DNA from: Puniceicoccales bacterium
Lineage (GTDB): Bacteria > Verrucomicrobiota > Verrucomicrobiia > Opitutales > UBA953
Reading direction: 5' to 3'
Assembly: GCA_031284845.1 (NCBI GenBank)
Contig: JAITXH010000176.1
Coordinates: 1 to 12,188, forward strand
Length of the DNA: 12,188 nt
Part shown: positions 1 through 6,993 of the stretch, piece by piece
How positions within the stretch are numbered: position 1 is the first letter of the stretch
Layout: each line of letters begins with the position of its first letter
Translations under genes and position numbers: made by a program
The notes under the pieces: model-generated
Told to the model about the DNA's origin: nothing
What the model saw: the letters and a program-made list of their open reading frames with translations, nothing else
Databases searched by the model: none

Positions 1-979
1 CGTAGCTTACACGGCGGTCTCCCTCGGTAAACACGTCTATGTGCAAAAACCGCTTTGCCATACGATAGATCAGGTGCGCCGCTTGAGCCGCCTCGCGGTC
101 GAGAAGAAAGTCGTCACCCAAATGGGCAACCAAGGCCAGTCCAGCTCGCACATCCGCAAAGCCAAAGAGTGGTATGAAGCCGGGTTGCTCGGCGATGTCA
201 ATTTGGTGGATGCCTGGTCGGACCGCCCGATTTGGCCACAGGGGGTAGCCTCCTACCGCCCGACCGAAAAAACGCCGGATAGCCTCAATTGGGATCTCTG
301 GCTCGGCCCCGTCAAAGAGCGTCCTTACAGCCCGGGTATCGCCCCGTTCAGCTGGCGCGGCTATTATGAGTTCGGCTGCGGCGCCCTTGGCGACATGGCC
401 ATCCATCTCATGAATGATGCCTTTTACGTCCTCGACCTCACGGCTCCCACCAAAATCGAAGTGGAAGTATCGGGGAAGAGCGCGGTGGCCTATCCCAACA
501 AGAGCACCGTCACGTATTACTTCCCCGGAAACGACAAGCGCGGCCCGGTGAAGGTCGTCTGGCGCGATGGCAAACTCAAACCAAATACTCCCGCGGGGAT
601 CAAGGATCTGCCCGGCAACGGCAGCCTTCTGCACGGTAAAAACTTCGTCCTCTCCCTCTGCGGCTGGGGCAACACCTTTGAACCGCTCGTCTCCAAGGAA
701 AAACGCGATGCGCTCAATGAGAAAGCTCCGGGAATCAAGTATCCGCGCATCAAGGGCGGGCACTACCTCAATTGGGTGGACGCTATCCGCAACGGGACCA
801 AGGCCTCGTCGGACTTCGGGTATTCCGGTCCGTTCGCGGAAGTCATCTTGCTGGGCGTGATCGCGCAGCGCTTGGGCCGCACGCTTAAGTGGGATGCCGC
901 GAAGGGTGCGTTTGAAGGCGACGATGAAGCGAATGCGCTCGTCAAAGCCGAAGCCGCACGTCCGGGATTCTTGGCTTAA
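1..979 (+). CDS. Gfo/Idh/MocA family oxidoreductase, 3' part (start outside window)
   Basis: This is the C-terminal part of an NAD(P)-dependent oxidoreductase of the glucose-fructose oxidoreductase / inositol dehydrogenase family. The reading frame is open from base 2, giving 325 residues. The missing N-terminus would hold most of the Rossmann nucleotide-binding fold. The first visible residues, VAYTAVSLGKHVYVQKPL, are the end of that fold. They contain the family's [ED]KP-type motif, here QKP, whose lysine lies in the active site. TQMGNQGQSS and the DRPIWPQG segment are typical of the Planctomycetota/Verrucomicrobiota subfamily, often secreted or periplasmic, that acts on sugars. A GTG at base 41 could be mistaken for a start, but homology clearly continues upstream of it. 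The gene stops at TAA 977-979, 18 bases before a strong terminator, so it is the last gene of its transcript. The substrate cannot be told from the sequence. Confidence 0.9.
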   Translation, partial: VAYTAVSLGKHVYVQKPLCHTIDQVRRLSRLAVEKKVVTQMGNQGQSSSHIRKAKEWYEAGLLGDVNLVDAWSDRPIWPQGVASYRPTEKTPDSLNWDLWLGPVKERPYSPGIAPFSWRGYYEFGCGALGDMAIHLMNDAFYVLDLTAPTKIEVEVSGKSAVAYPNKSTVTYYFPGNDKRGPVKVVWRDGKLKPNTPAGIKDLPGNGSLLHGKNFVLSLCGWGNTFEPLVSKEKRDALNEKAPGIKYPRIKGGHYLNWVDAIRNGTKASSDFGYSGPFAEVILLGVIAQRLGRTLKWDAAKGAFEGDDEANALVKAEAARPGFLA

Positions 980-997
980 GTGCAGGAAAATTAAATC

Positions 998-1036
998 AAC
1001 CCGCATATTTTACGAAATATGCGGGTTAATTTTTTT
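998..1036 (+). terminator. Rho-independent terminator after the oxidoreductase gene
   Basis: A perfect 13-bp stem (AACCCGCATATTT at 998-1010 and its complement at 1015-1027) encloses the tetraloop TACG and is followed by AA and seven T residues (1030-1036). It begins 18 bases after the stop codon. This is the clearest terminator in the window. It separates the oxidoreductase from the SMUG1 gene, whose start lies 32 bases beyond the T tract. An A-containing stretch before the stem could allow weaker termination in the other direction. One arm recurs at 6877-6889. Confidence 0.9.
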
Positions 1037-1067
1037 CCGTTTTGATGAAATCGGGCGCGATCTTTTT

Positions 1068-1796
1068 ATGTCTATTGCGAACACTCTTATTAACGAAACG
1101 CGGGACTTGTCCGCCAAGCTGGGGCAAATGTCGTTTAGCGCCCCTGTAGCCTATGTTTACAGCCCGTTGGATTACGCCCGTTCCGTGCACGAGGAGTATC
1201 TGGTGCGCTATGCGGATTCGCCCAAAAAAGTCATTTTTCTGGGAATGAATCCGGGGCCGTTTGGCATGGCGCAAACGGGAGTGCCGTTTGGCGAAGTGGA
1301 CGCTGTCCGGGATTTTCTGGGTTTGTTCGGCTTGGTCGGTAAACCGCTGCGGGAACATCCGGGGAAACCGGTAGAAGGTTTTGGCTGCGGGCGCTCCGAG
1401 GTGAGCGGACGCCGCCTTTGGGGGCTGTTCGCCAAACGTTTTGGCAGCGCGTCGGCCTTTTTCGAGAAACACTATGTGCATAACTTTTGCCCGCTTTTGT
1501 TTTTAGAAGATACGAAACTGGGTAAAAATTTGACGCCGGAACAATTGCGCACCGATGAGTTGAGGCAGGTGAATTTGCTTTGCGACGCCTTTTTACGGCG
1601 CCTCGCCGTAGTGCTTCGTCCTGAAGTTGTTGTCGGGGTGGGTGGCTTCGCTGAAAAGCGTGCCGCCGAAGCGCTCTCCGGTATGCCGATACGCGTGTGC
1701 AAAATCCTGCACCCGAGTCCTGCAAGCCCGGCTGCAAATAAGGACTGGGAAGGTGCTGCGACAAGAGCGCTTCTTGAATCGGGAATATGGGAATAA
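1068..1796 (+). CDS. SMUG1-type (family 3) uracil-DNA glycosylase
   Basis: The 242-residue protein is predicted to remove uracil, and possibly oxidised pyrimidines such as 5-hydroxymethyluracil, from DNA to begin base excision repair. Motif 1, GMNPGPFGMAQTGVPFG, lies at residues 59-75 with the catalytic Asn at position 61. Motif 2, HPSPASPAANK, lies at 215-225 and starts with the conserved His215. HNFCPLLF at 138-145 corresponds to the uracil-recognition Asn segment. The length is close to bacterial SMUG1 proteins and slightly shorter than human SMUG1 (270). The frame is open further upstream into the preceding gene, but that stretch crosses the terminator, so ATG 1068 is chosen. There is no Shine-Dalgarno sequence before it. 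The short gap after the terminator suggests its own promoter, which I cannot place. Bacterial SMUG1 is less common than Ung or the family 4 enzymes. The motifs leave little doubt about the family; substrate range is inferred. Confidence 0.93.
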   Translation: MSIANTLINETRDLSAKLGQMSFSAPVAYVYSPLDYARSVHEEYLVRYADSPKKVIFLGMNPGPFGMAQTGVPFGEVDAVRDFLGLFGLVGKPLREHPGKPVEGFGCGRSEVSGRRLWGLFAKRFGSASAFFEKHYVHNFCPLLFLEDTKLGKNLTPEQLRTDELRQVNLLCDAFLRRLAVVLRPEVVVGVGGFAEKRAAEALSGMPIRVCKILHPSPASPAANKDWEGAATRALLESGIWE

Positions 1797-1871
1797 ACGG
1801 CAAGTGCCAGCTCCCTCAAAATCGGGGGGATACAGTGTCGTGTAACAATCTTTTTTCATCTACAGCGATTT

Positions 1872-1897
1872 CTGTCATTGAGCAGCGTCAATGACGG
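1872..1897 (+). promoter_or_regulatory. Hairpin in the SMUG1-ptsI spacer
   Basis: GTCATTGA (1874-1881) and TCAATGAC (1888-1895) form a perfect 8-bp stem around the loop GCAGCG. The stem can be extended by a T-G wobble and a C-G pair to 1872-1897. It lies 25 bases before the ptsI start. No T tract follows directly; the only T run (1916-1920) abuts the ptsI ATG. It may be a weak terminator for the SMUG1 gene, a ptsI leader structure or an operator; the sequence does not decide. The rest of the 125-bp spacer shows no recognisable signal. Confidence 0.5.
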
Positions 1898-1921
1898 GCC
1901 TAAATTCTGTCCCCGTTTTTC

Positions 1922-3697
1922 ATGCTCCAAACCGCTCCGAACACCATTCAAAAACAGGAAATCCTTATAAGGGGAATAGCCGCAGCTCCCGGTATTGCTC
2001 AGGGGCCGGCCTTTGTTTTCCTGCAAGATGGTCTGGATGTTCCGTGCTATCCCGTGGAAGAGGCGGCCCTTTCCGGGGAGATCGGGCGCTTTGAACAGGC
2101 ACTGCTAGCCACACGCAAACAAATCAGCCTTTTACGGGATGCCGTCATCGAGCGGCTTGGTCAGGGCGAGGCAGCCATCTTCGATGCCCATCTGCTGGCA
2201 TTGGAAGATCCGGCGCTCATTGACGAGACGATCCAGACGGTTTATAAAAAAAAGCTCAACATCGAGCACTGTTTCCATGCCGTGGCAGAGAAGTATATCG
2301 CATTCTTTTCCAAGCTTGAAGACGAGTATTTCAAAGAGCGCGTCAGCGATATACGCGATGTAGCCCAGCGCATTTTGCGCAACATGCTCGGCCTCTCGAA
2401 GTGCACCCTCTCCGCGATTACCGACAGGCGCGTCATCGTCGCCGAAGATGTGACACCCTCTGACACGGCGACCCTCGAAATCGGCCACGCTATCGCCATC
2501 ATCACCGACGCCGGTAACCGCACCAGCCACGCCGTCATCATGTCGCGCTCGTTGCGCATCCCGGCTGTCGTGGGCCTCATCTCCGCCTCACATCAGATTG
2601 AGCACGATGACGCCGTTATCGTGGACGGCTATGAAGGGCTGGTCATCGTCAATCCGACGGACGAGACGCTTGCAAGCTATGAGCGCATTTCCAGATCCAG
2701 AGGCGATTTCCAGCGCAAGGTATTATCCGAAGTGGAATTGCCCAGCCTGACCTCCGATGGTGTCCCGTTTCGCCTCTCCGCCAATGTCAACGGCGTCGAA
2801 GATATCGAATCCGTCCACAAGTATCGTGCCGGGGGCGTCGGCTTATTCCGCACTGAAAGTATTTTCCTGAAGAACTCGCAGCAGGTGCCGGATGAAGAGA
2901 CCCAGTTTGACTACTACCGGGCTTTGATTGCGGCGGCGTTGCCCGATCGCGTTATCGTGCGCACACTGGACATCGGCGGCGACAAGCAGCACAGCGCCTT
3001 GCTGGCTGGCACCGGTTCGGAGCCCAACCCCTTTATGGGCTTTCGCGCCATCCGCTATTGCCTTGAGCGCAAGCCGGACTTCCGCACCCAGTTGCGGGCT
3101 ATTTTACGTGCCAGCGCTTATGGGCGCGTGAAAATCATGTTCCCCATGATTTCCTCGCTCGACGAGTTGTTGCAGGCGAAAGATTTTCTTGCCCAAACCG
3201 CTGCCGAGTTGAAGGCCGAAGGCGTCGCCTTTGATGAAAATATCGCAGTCGGCTCAATGATCGAAATCCCAAGCGCTGCGGTTTCCGCAGAACTGCTGGC
3301 CGACCATTGCGATTTTTTCAGCATCGGCACCAACGACCTCGTGCAATACATGCTGGCTGTGGATCGCGGCAACGAGCGCATCGCCCATCTCTATGAGCCG
3401 TGCAATCCGGCAGTCCTCCAAATCCTGCGGCATGTCATCCAGACTGCAAAACGGAAAAAAATAGATGTGAGCGTTTGCGGCGAACTCGCGGGCGACTCTG
3501 CTTTTGCACCGCTGCTCTTCGCCTTGGGCGCAGATTCGCTCAGTATGACGCCCGCCGTCATCCCGGAGATGCGTTACCTTTTAAGGCGCTCCAATTCTAC
3601 TGATTTGAACGAATTGGTCTCCCAGGTTTATAGCGAGCACGACCCGAAAAAAATCTATCAGATACTGCGCCGTTTCGCCAATGAACGGCTGGTATAG
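1922..3697 (+). CDS. ptsI: PTS enzyme I (phosphoenolpyruvate-protein phosphotransferase)
   Basis: Enzyme I takes the phosphoryl group from phosphoenolpyruvate and passes it to HPr in the cytoplasm. This is the first step of the sugar phosphotransferase system. The 591-residue protein has the usual length (about 575) and complete architecture. The N-terminal HPr-binding and phospho-His region carries NRTSHAVIMSRS with the phosphorylated His203. The PEP-binding barrel shows GLFRTE (308-312 region, Arg310), RTLDIGGDK (347-355), MIEIPSAA (446-453), SIGTNDLVQY (467-476) and the catalytic Cys519 in VCGELAGD. There is no N-terminal GAF domain, so it is not PtsP. About 13 residues precede the conserved RGIAAAPGIA. 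ATG 1922 is the only in-frame ATG that fits, although no Shine-Dalgarno sequence precedes it. No HPr, HPr kinase or EII gene lies nearby, so whether it serves transport or only regulation is unknown. Confidence 0.96.
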   Translation: MLQTAPNTIQKQEILIRGIAAAPGIAQGPAFVFLQDGLDVPCYPVEEAALSGEIGRFEQALLATRKQISLLRDAVIERLGQGEAAIFDAHLLALEDPALIDETIQTVYKKKLNIEHCFHAVAEKYIAFFSKLEDEYFKERVSDIRDVAQRILRNMLGLSKCTLSAITDRRVIVAEDVTPSDTATLEIGHAIAIITDAGNRTSHAVIMSRSLRIPAVVGLISASHQIEHDDAVIVDGYEGLVIVNPTDETLASYERISRSRGDFQRKVLSEVELPSLTSDGVPFRLSANVNGVEDIESVHKYRAGGVGLFRTESIFLKNSQQVPDEETQFDYYRALIAAALPDRVIVRTLDIGGDKQHSALLAGTGSEPNPFMGFRAIRYCLERKPDFRTQLRAILRASAYGRVKIMFPMISSLDELLQAKDFLAQTAAELKAEGVAFDENIAVGSMIEIPSAAVSAELLADHCDFFSIGTNDLVQYMLAVDRGNERIAHLYEPCNPAVLQILRHVIQTAKRKKIDVSVCGELAGDSAFAPLLFALGADSLSMTPAVIPEMRYLLRRSNSTDLNELVSQVYSEHDPKKIYQILRRFANERLV

Positions 3698-3718
3698 GGA
3701 GAGAAGGGGAAGAGAGCT

Positions 3719-3796
3719 ATTGGCCAATCCTTATTGGTTGCAGCTAAAATTGCCAATAACACTTTAGCTGAAAACAAGTAACAATAATAAATAATC
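3719..3796 (+). promoter_or_regulatory. AT-rich spacer with inverted repeats before dinG
   Basis: The 114-bp gap between ptsI and dinG holds four ATTGG/CCAAT half-sites: a palindrome ATTGGCCAAT at 3719-3728, ATTGG at 3733-3737 and CCAAT at 3753-3757. It also holds an 8-bp inverted repeat, CAGCTAAA (3741-3748) with TTTAGCTG (3763-3770). A strongly AT-rich run follows at 3771-3796 and ends 15 bases before the dinG ATG, a likely place for a promoter -10 region, although no good -35/-10 pair stands out. The arrangement suggests an operator or a hairpin ending the ptsI transcript. I do not recognise a known LexA box here. Confidence 0.4.
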
Positions 3797-3811
3797 TCCT
3801 GCCCAATCTCC

Positions 3812-5881
3812 ATGATCGGCCTCATCGAACACACCGCTCCCGCTCCTTCCGCGCCCGACTCCGCCGTCATCGCCCTCACCCCGCGCGTCTTTGCTCCCGG
3901 CGGCTGGCTTCACGACACGCTCCACCTCCAACACCGCCCCCAGCAGGCTGCCATTGGGCACGCCATTGCGCAGGCCATTCACACCGATACGCCTCTCCTC
4001 TGCGAAGCCGGCACCGGCGTCGGCAAAAGCCTCGCCTATCTCATCCCCGGCCTCATTCACGCCATAGACACAGCCCGCCAGTTCGTCGTCGCCACCCACA
4101 CCATCCCCCTTCAAGAGCAAATCCAGAATAACGACCTCGTGAAATGCCGCCAACTCTTTGACACTGTCCCCGTCCTTCAGCGCTACGCCAAATTCAAGAC
4201 CGCCCTCCTCGTCGGCAAATCCAACTACCTCTGCGCCACCCGGCTCGCCAAAGCCATCACACAGCACACAGAAATTTTCGAGAGCACCCAGCAAACTGAT
4301 CTGCGCCGCATTCAGGAATGGGCGCTCACCACACAAACAGGCCTGCGGGAAGAACTCTCCGGGCAAATCTCCCCCGAAGTCTGGGAGTGGGTCAATGCAG
4401 ACTCCTCCGCCTGCAACTCCCGCAACTGCTCCCCGAAGACCTGCCCCTACCAGCGTGCCCGCGCCCGCATCGCCGATGCCAACATCATCATCGTCAATCA
4501 CGCCCTCCTCCTCTCCCTAATCGCCGCCGGAGCTACCCCCAAAAAAGACACACGCGGCATCCTCTACGCCAACGATTTTGTCGTCCTCGACGAAGCCCAC
4601 TGCCTCCCCGCCGTCGCCACCGACCACTTCGGCGAATGCGTCACCGCATACGCCATCGAGAAGCAGCTTAAAATGCTCTGGAACCCCAAGCGCGGGCGAG
4701 GCTTCCTCAGTATTTACAATAAAACGCGCGACGCCGACCTCGTCACCCGCGCCCTCGTCGAGACTGAATTCTTTTTCAACGAAATCCGCCAGCGTTACCT
4801 CGAAAAGACGAGCATCCTCCGCCAACGCCAACCCGACTGGATTGAGCCTCGCATCAACGAACCTCTCCACATCCTCGGTGAACGTCTTGCCGATCTGGCC
4901 AAAATCGAGACCGAACAAGCCCGCCGCGAAGAACTCAACGACTTCCGCCGCCGCCTCGGTTCGCTCAACTCAGCCCTCAACGACGCCATCACCCTTGGCA
5001 ACGTCCCCCACTACGTCTATTGGGTCGAGCGCACCGGCGCACGCGGCCAAAACGTCTCCGTCAACAGTGCCCCGCTTGATGTCGCCGATGCCCTTCGCGC
5101 CCACCTCTTTGAACGCAAGACCAGCGCCATTCTCACCAGCGCCACCCTTTCCGATGGCACCGACATGGCCCGCTTCAAAAAGCAAACCGGTGCGGCTGCA
5201 ATCACCGACCTCATTGAAAAATCTCCCTTCGACTACCGCCGCAACATGGAGATCTACATCGCCGCCGACGCCCCCGCCCCCGACCAACGCGCCGGCGGTG
5301 CACGTGACACCGATTGGCTTGCCTCTGTCGCTACGCACTGCATCGGCGCCGTCCCCGGCGGCACCCTTCTCCTTTGCACCAGCCACGGCGATGTGCGCAA
5401 GCTCCACGAACACCTCACCCGTGCCTTCGACGGCCAGCGCCGCGTGCTCGCCCAGCTCGCCGGCACCAATCGCAGTCAACTCGTCCGCGACTTCCGTGCC
5501 GACGGCGCTGCTGTTCTCATCGGCACCGACAGTTTTTGGACAGGCGTGGACGTCCCCGGCCCCGCACTCTCGCAAGTCATCATGACCCGCCTTCCGTTTG
5601 AAAATCCCTCTCATCCCATTGTTGAGGCGCGCACCGAGTGGATTGAGCAGGAAGGTAAAAATCCTTTTGCAGAAATGAGTGTCCCTGCTGCCCTGATAAA
5701 ATTCCGGCAGGGGCTTGGCCGTCTCATCCGCAAAATGGATGACCGCGGGCGCCTTGTGATACTCGACTCGCGTGTGCTCACCAAACCTTATGGGCGGCAC
5801 TTTGTGGCTGCGCTTCCGCACAGTCGTTTTGTGCGTTTTCGGCGCGAGAACCTTGCTGAGACAGTCCCGCAGTATCGCTAA
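3812..5881 (+). CDS. dinG: DinG-family ATP-dependent DNA helicase with Fe-S cluster
   Basis: This is a superfamily 2, XPD/DinG-like 5'-3' DNA helicase of 689 residues, expected to unwind forked DNA, R-loops or D-loops during repair. Walker A, GTGVGKS, is at 67-73 and the DEAH box at 260-263. SATLS is at 443-447, GTDSFWTGVDVPG (motif V) at 571-583 and QGLGRLIR (motif VI) at 633-640. Four cysteines (141, 201, 206, 211) between motifs I and II sit where DinG and XPD proteins bind a 4Fe-4S cluster. No N-terminal exonuclease domain is present, so it resembles E. coli DinG rather than the Bacillus fusion protein. ATG 3812 has no Shine-Dalgarno sequence but puts Walker A at the usual distance. The first about 1.8 kb is unusually C-rich in third codon positions, and the last about 300 bp is not. 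The gene is 34 bp upstream of the WG-repeat gene. Confidence 0.94.
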   Translation: MIGLIEHTAPAPSAPDSAVIALTPRVFAPGGWLHDTLHLQHRPQQAAIGHAIAQAIHTDTPLLCEAGTGVGKSLAYLIPGLIHAIDTARQFVVATHTIPLQEQIQNNDLVKCRQLFDTVPVLQRYAKFKTALLVGKSNYLCATRLAKAITQHTEIFESTQQTDLRRIQEWALTTQTGLREELSGQISPEVWEWVNADSSACNSRNCSPKTCPYQRARARIADANIIIVNHALLLSLIAAGATPKKDTRGILYANDFVVLDEAHCLPAVATDHFGECVTAYAIEKQLKMLWNPKRGRGFLSIYNKTRDADLVTRALVETEFFFNEIRQRYLEKTSILRQRQPDWIEPRINEPLHILGERLADLAKIETEQARREELNDFRRRLGSLNSALNDAITLGNVPHYVYWVERTGARGQNVSVNSAPLDVADALRAHLFERKTSAILTSATLSDGTDMARFKKQTGAAAITDLIEKSPFDYRRNMEIYIAADAPAPDQRAGGARDTDWLASVATHCIGAVPGGTLLLCTSHGDVRKLHEHLTRAFDGQRRVLAQLAGTNRSQLVRDFRADGAAVLIGTDSFWTGVDVPGPALSQVIMTRLPFENPSHPIVEARTEWIEQEGKNPFAEMSVPAALIKFRQGLGRLIRKMDDRGRLVILDSRVLTKPYGRHFVAALPHSRFVRFRRENLAETVPQYR

Positions 5882-5915
5882 AGGGCCTGTTCATAATCCG
5901 CATTTCGCCCCTCAC

Positions 5916-6761
5916 ATGGAAACACGCATCACCACATCTCATCCCCGCAGCCATAACACCAACGATAACCTTGACGGCTGCACCCTGCGCCATGAGACGG
6001 GGCAGGGCACCCGTTTCGCTTCTGTCTTTGCCGCACTGCTGCTCGTCGTCAGTGGCTGCGATTTTGGGAAAAACGCCAACTTGGAACCTGCCGAAAAAAA
6101 CGGCAAATATGGTTTTAAGAATAAAAACGGCACATTTCGCATCGCCCCCAAATACGATTATGCAAGGCCTTTCAGTGAAGATTTGGCGGCTGTGGAGCTA
6201 GACGGCAAATGGGGTTTCATAGACAAAAAGGGAAGGGAGGTTACGCCGCTGAAATACGAGGGAACGGCCCCTTTTAATGAAGCTCTGGCATGGGTGCTCC
6301 TTAATGGAAAAGCCGGGCTGATAGATAAAACCGGCAAGGAGCTTACCGCGTTCAAATATGAGGAGGGTGCGCCGTTCAATGACGATTTGACTGTGGCGAG
6401 GCTGGGCGAGAAATGGGGCTTCATAGACAAACAGGGCAAAGAGCTTACTCCGTTTAAATACGATAGCACCGCGCCGTTTAGTGAGGACTTGGCTGTGGTG
6501 AGCCTGAACGAAAAATACGGTTTCATAGACAGAGCGGGAAAAGAACTCACTCCGCTGAAATACGATGCCGCCTTGTCCTTCAATGAGGGGCTGGCTGTGG
6601 TGAAGCTGGACGGCAAATATGGCTTCGTAGATCAAACCGGGAAGGAAATCATTCCGCTGAAATACGAGAGCGCCGCGCCTTTTGCGAGGGGTTGGGCGCG
6701 GGTGAAGCGGGATGGCGAATTGTTTTGGATAAACAAATCCGGGGAAGAAGTTAAAAAGTAA
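5916..6761 (+). CDS. WG-repeat lipoprotein
   Basis: This 281-residue protein has an N-terminal hydrophobic segment (about 34-47) ending in a lipobox, VSGC, with the lipidated Cys at 48, so it is probably an envelope lipoprotein. The mature part is almost entirely six head-to-tail WG repeats of exactly 34 residues (62-265) plus a partial seventh (266-281). Each follows the pattern xGK[WY]GFIDKxGKELTPLKY, with a conserved APF and an acidic patch. Such beta-repeat domains are common, but their ligand is not known. ATG 5916 is chosen because the frame upstream lies inside dinG. It gives an unusually long polar stretch (33 residues) before the hydrophobic core, so the real start could be a rare codon nearer the core. 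The 34-bp gap to dinG has no terminator, so co-transcription is possible, although no functional link is evident. Confidence 0.85.
   Translation: METRITTSHPRSHNTNDNLDGCTLRHETGQGTRFASVFAALLLVVSGCDFGKNANLEPAEKNGKYGFKNKNGTFRIAPKYDYARPFSEDLAAVELDGKWGFIDKKGREVTPLKYEGTAPFNEALAWVLLNGKAGLIDKTGKELTAFKYEEGAPFNDDLTVARLGEKWGFIDKQGKELTPFKYDSTAPFSEDLAVVSLNEKYGFIDRAGKELTPLKYDAALSFNEGLAVVKLDGKYGFVDQTGKEIIPLKYESAAPFARGWARVKRDGELFWINKSGEEVKK
6099..6710 (+). repeat. Six tandem 102-bp coding repeats (WG repeats)
   Basis: Six in-frame units of exactly 102 bp begin at 6099, 6201, 6303, 6405, 6507 and 6609, and a partial unit begins at 6711. No unit has an insertion or deletion. The units have diverged at DNA level, but the GFIDK-x-GKELTP-x-KY core is kept in most. 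Exceptions are the first unit (FKNKNG and IAPKYD) and the third (AGLIDK in place of WGFIDK). The constant length points to growth by duplication of a structural unit. Confidence 0.85.
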
Positions 6762-6993
6762 AAACCGCAAAAGAGGGCACATGGTGCCAGGCAGGCGATG
6801 CGCGTTTCCAGTGCTTCCCGCCAATTTGACGTTGAGCAATGCCACGCAAATCCTATGCAGTCCGGCATCTCTCTCCAACCCGCATATTTCATGGGAAAAA
6901 CAATAGATTGGCAATGCCGTATGGCCCCTCGTGAAGTGGGTAGCCCGGCTCACCTGTCCTCGTGAAATAGACAAGCTAACACCATTTATCTTC
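6762..6993. other. 232-bp spacer between the WG lipoprotein and rsmI, with a terminator-arm copy
   Basis: No convincing gene is seen here. GGCAC (6776-6780) and GTGCC (6784-6788) form a small perfect hairpin without a T tract. At 6877-6889 the 13 bases AACCCGCATATTT match exactly one arm of the terminator at 998-1010. The second arm is missing, and the sequence continues CATGGGAAAAA. The motif GCAATGCC occurs twice (6837-6844 and 6912-6919). A weak promoter-like pair, TTGAGC (6832-6837) and TATGCA (6854-6859) at 16-bp spacing, could serve rsmI. Minus-strand open frames cross this spacer, but they run into the WG repeats and look like chance. The content suggests a decayed dispersed repeat. 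Confidence 0.45.

Noticed and set aside
1231..1803. Minus-strand open frame of 190 codons antisense to the SMUG1 gene
   Set aside because: No motif, while the + strand frame has both SMUG1 catalytic motifs.
1964..1974. Internal ribosome binding site inside ptsI (AAGGGGA)
   Set aside because: No in-frame start codon follows at a suitable distance, and the conserved enzyme I N-terminus spans it.
3764..4501. Minus-strand open frame of 245 codons antisense to dinG
   Set aside because: It is Gly/Val/Asp-rich low-complexity sequence caused by the C-ending codons of dinG, with no recognisable motif.
4578..5585. Plus-strand open frame of 335 codons inside dinG in another frame
   Set aside because: Its product is Ser/Pro/Ala-rich and without motifs; the dinG frame carries all helicase motifs through the same bases.
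4970..5821. Minus-strand open frame of 283 codons antisense to dinG
   Set aside because: Compositional shadow of the C-rich coding strand; no homology recognised.
6776..6788. Terminator for the WG lipoprotein gene (GGCAC/GTGCC hairpin)
   Set aside because: The stem is only 5 bp with a 3-base loop and no T tract follows.
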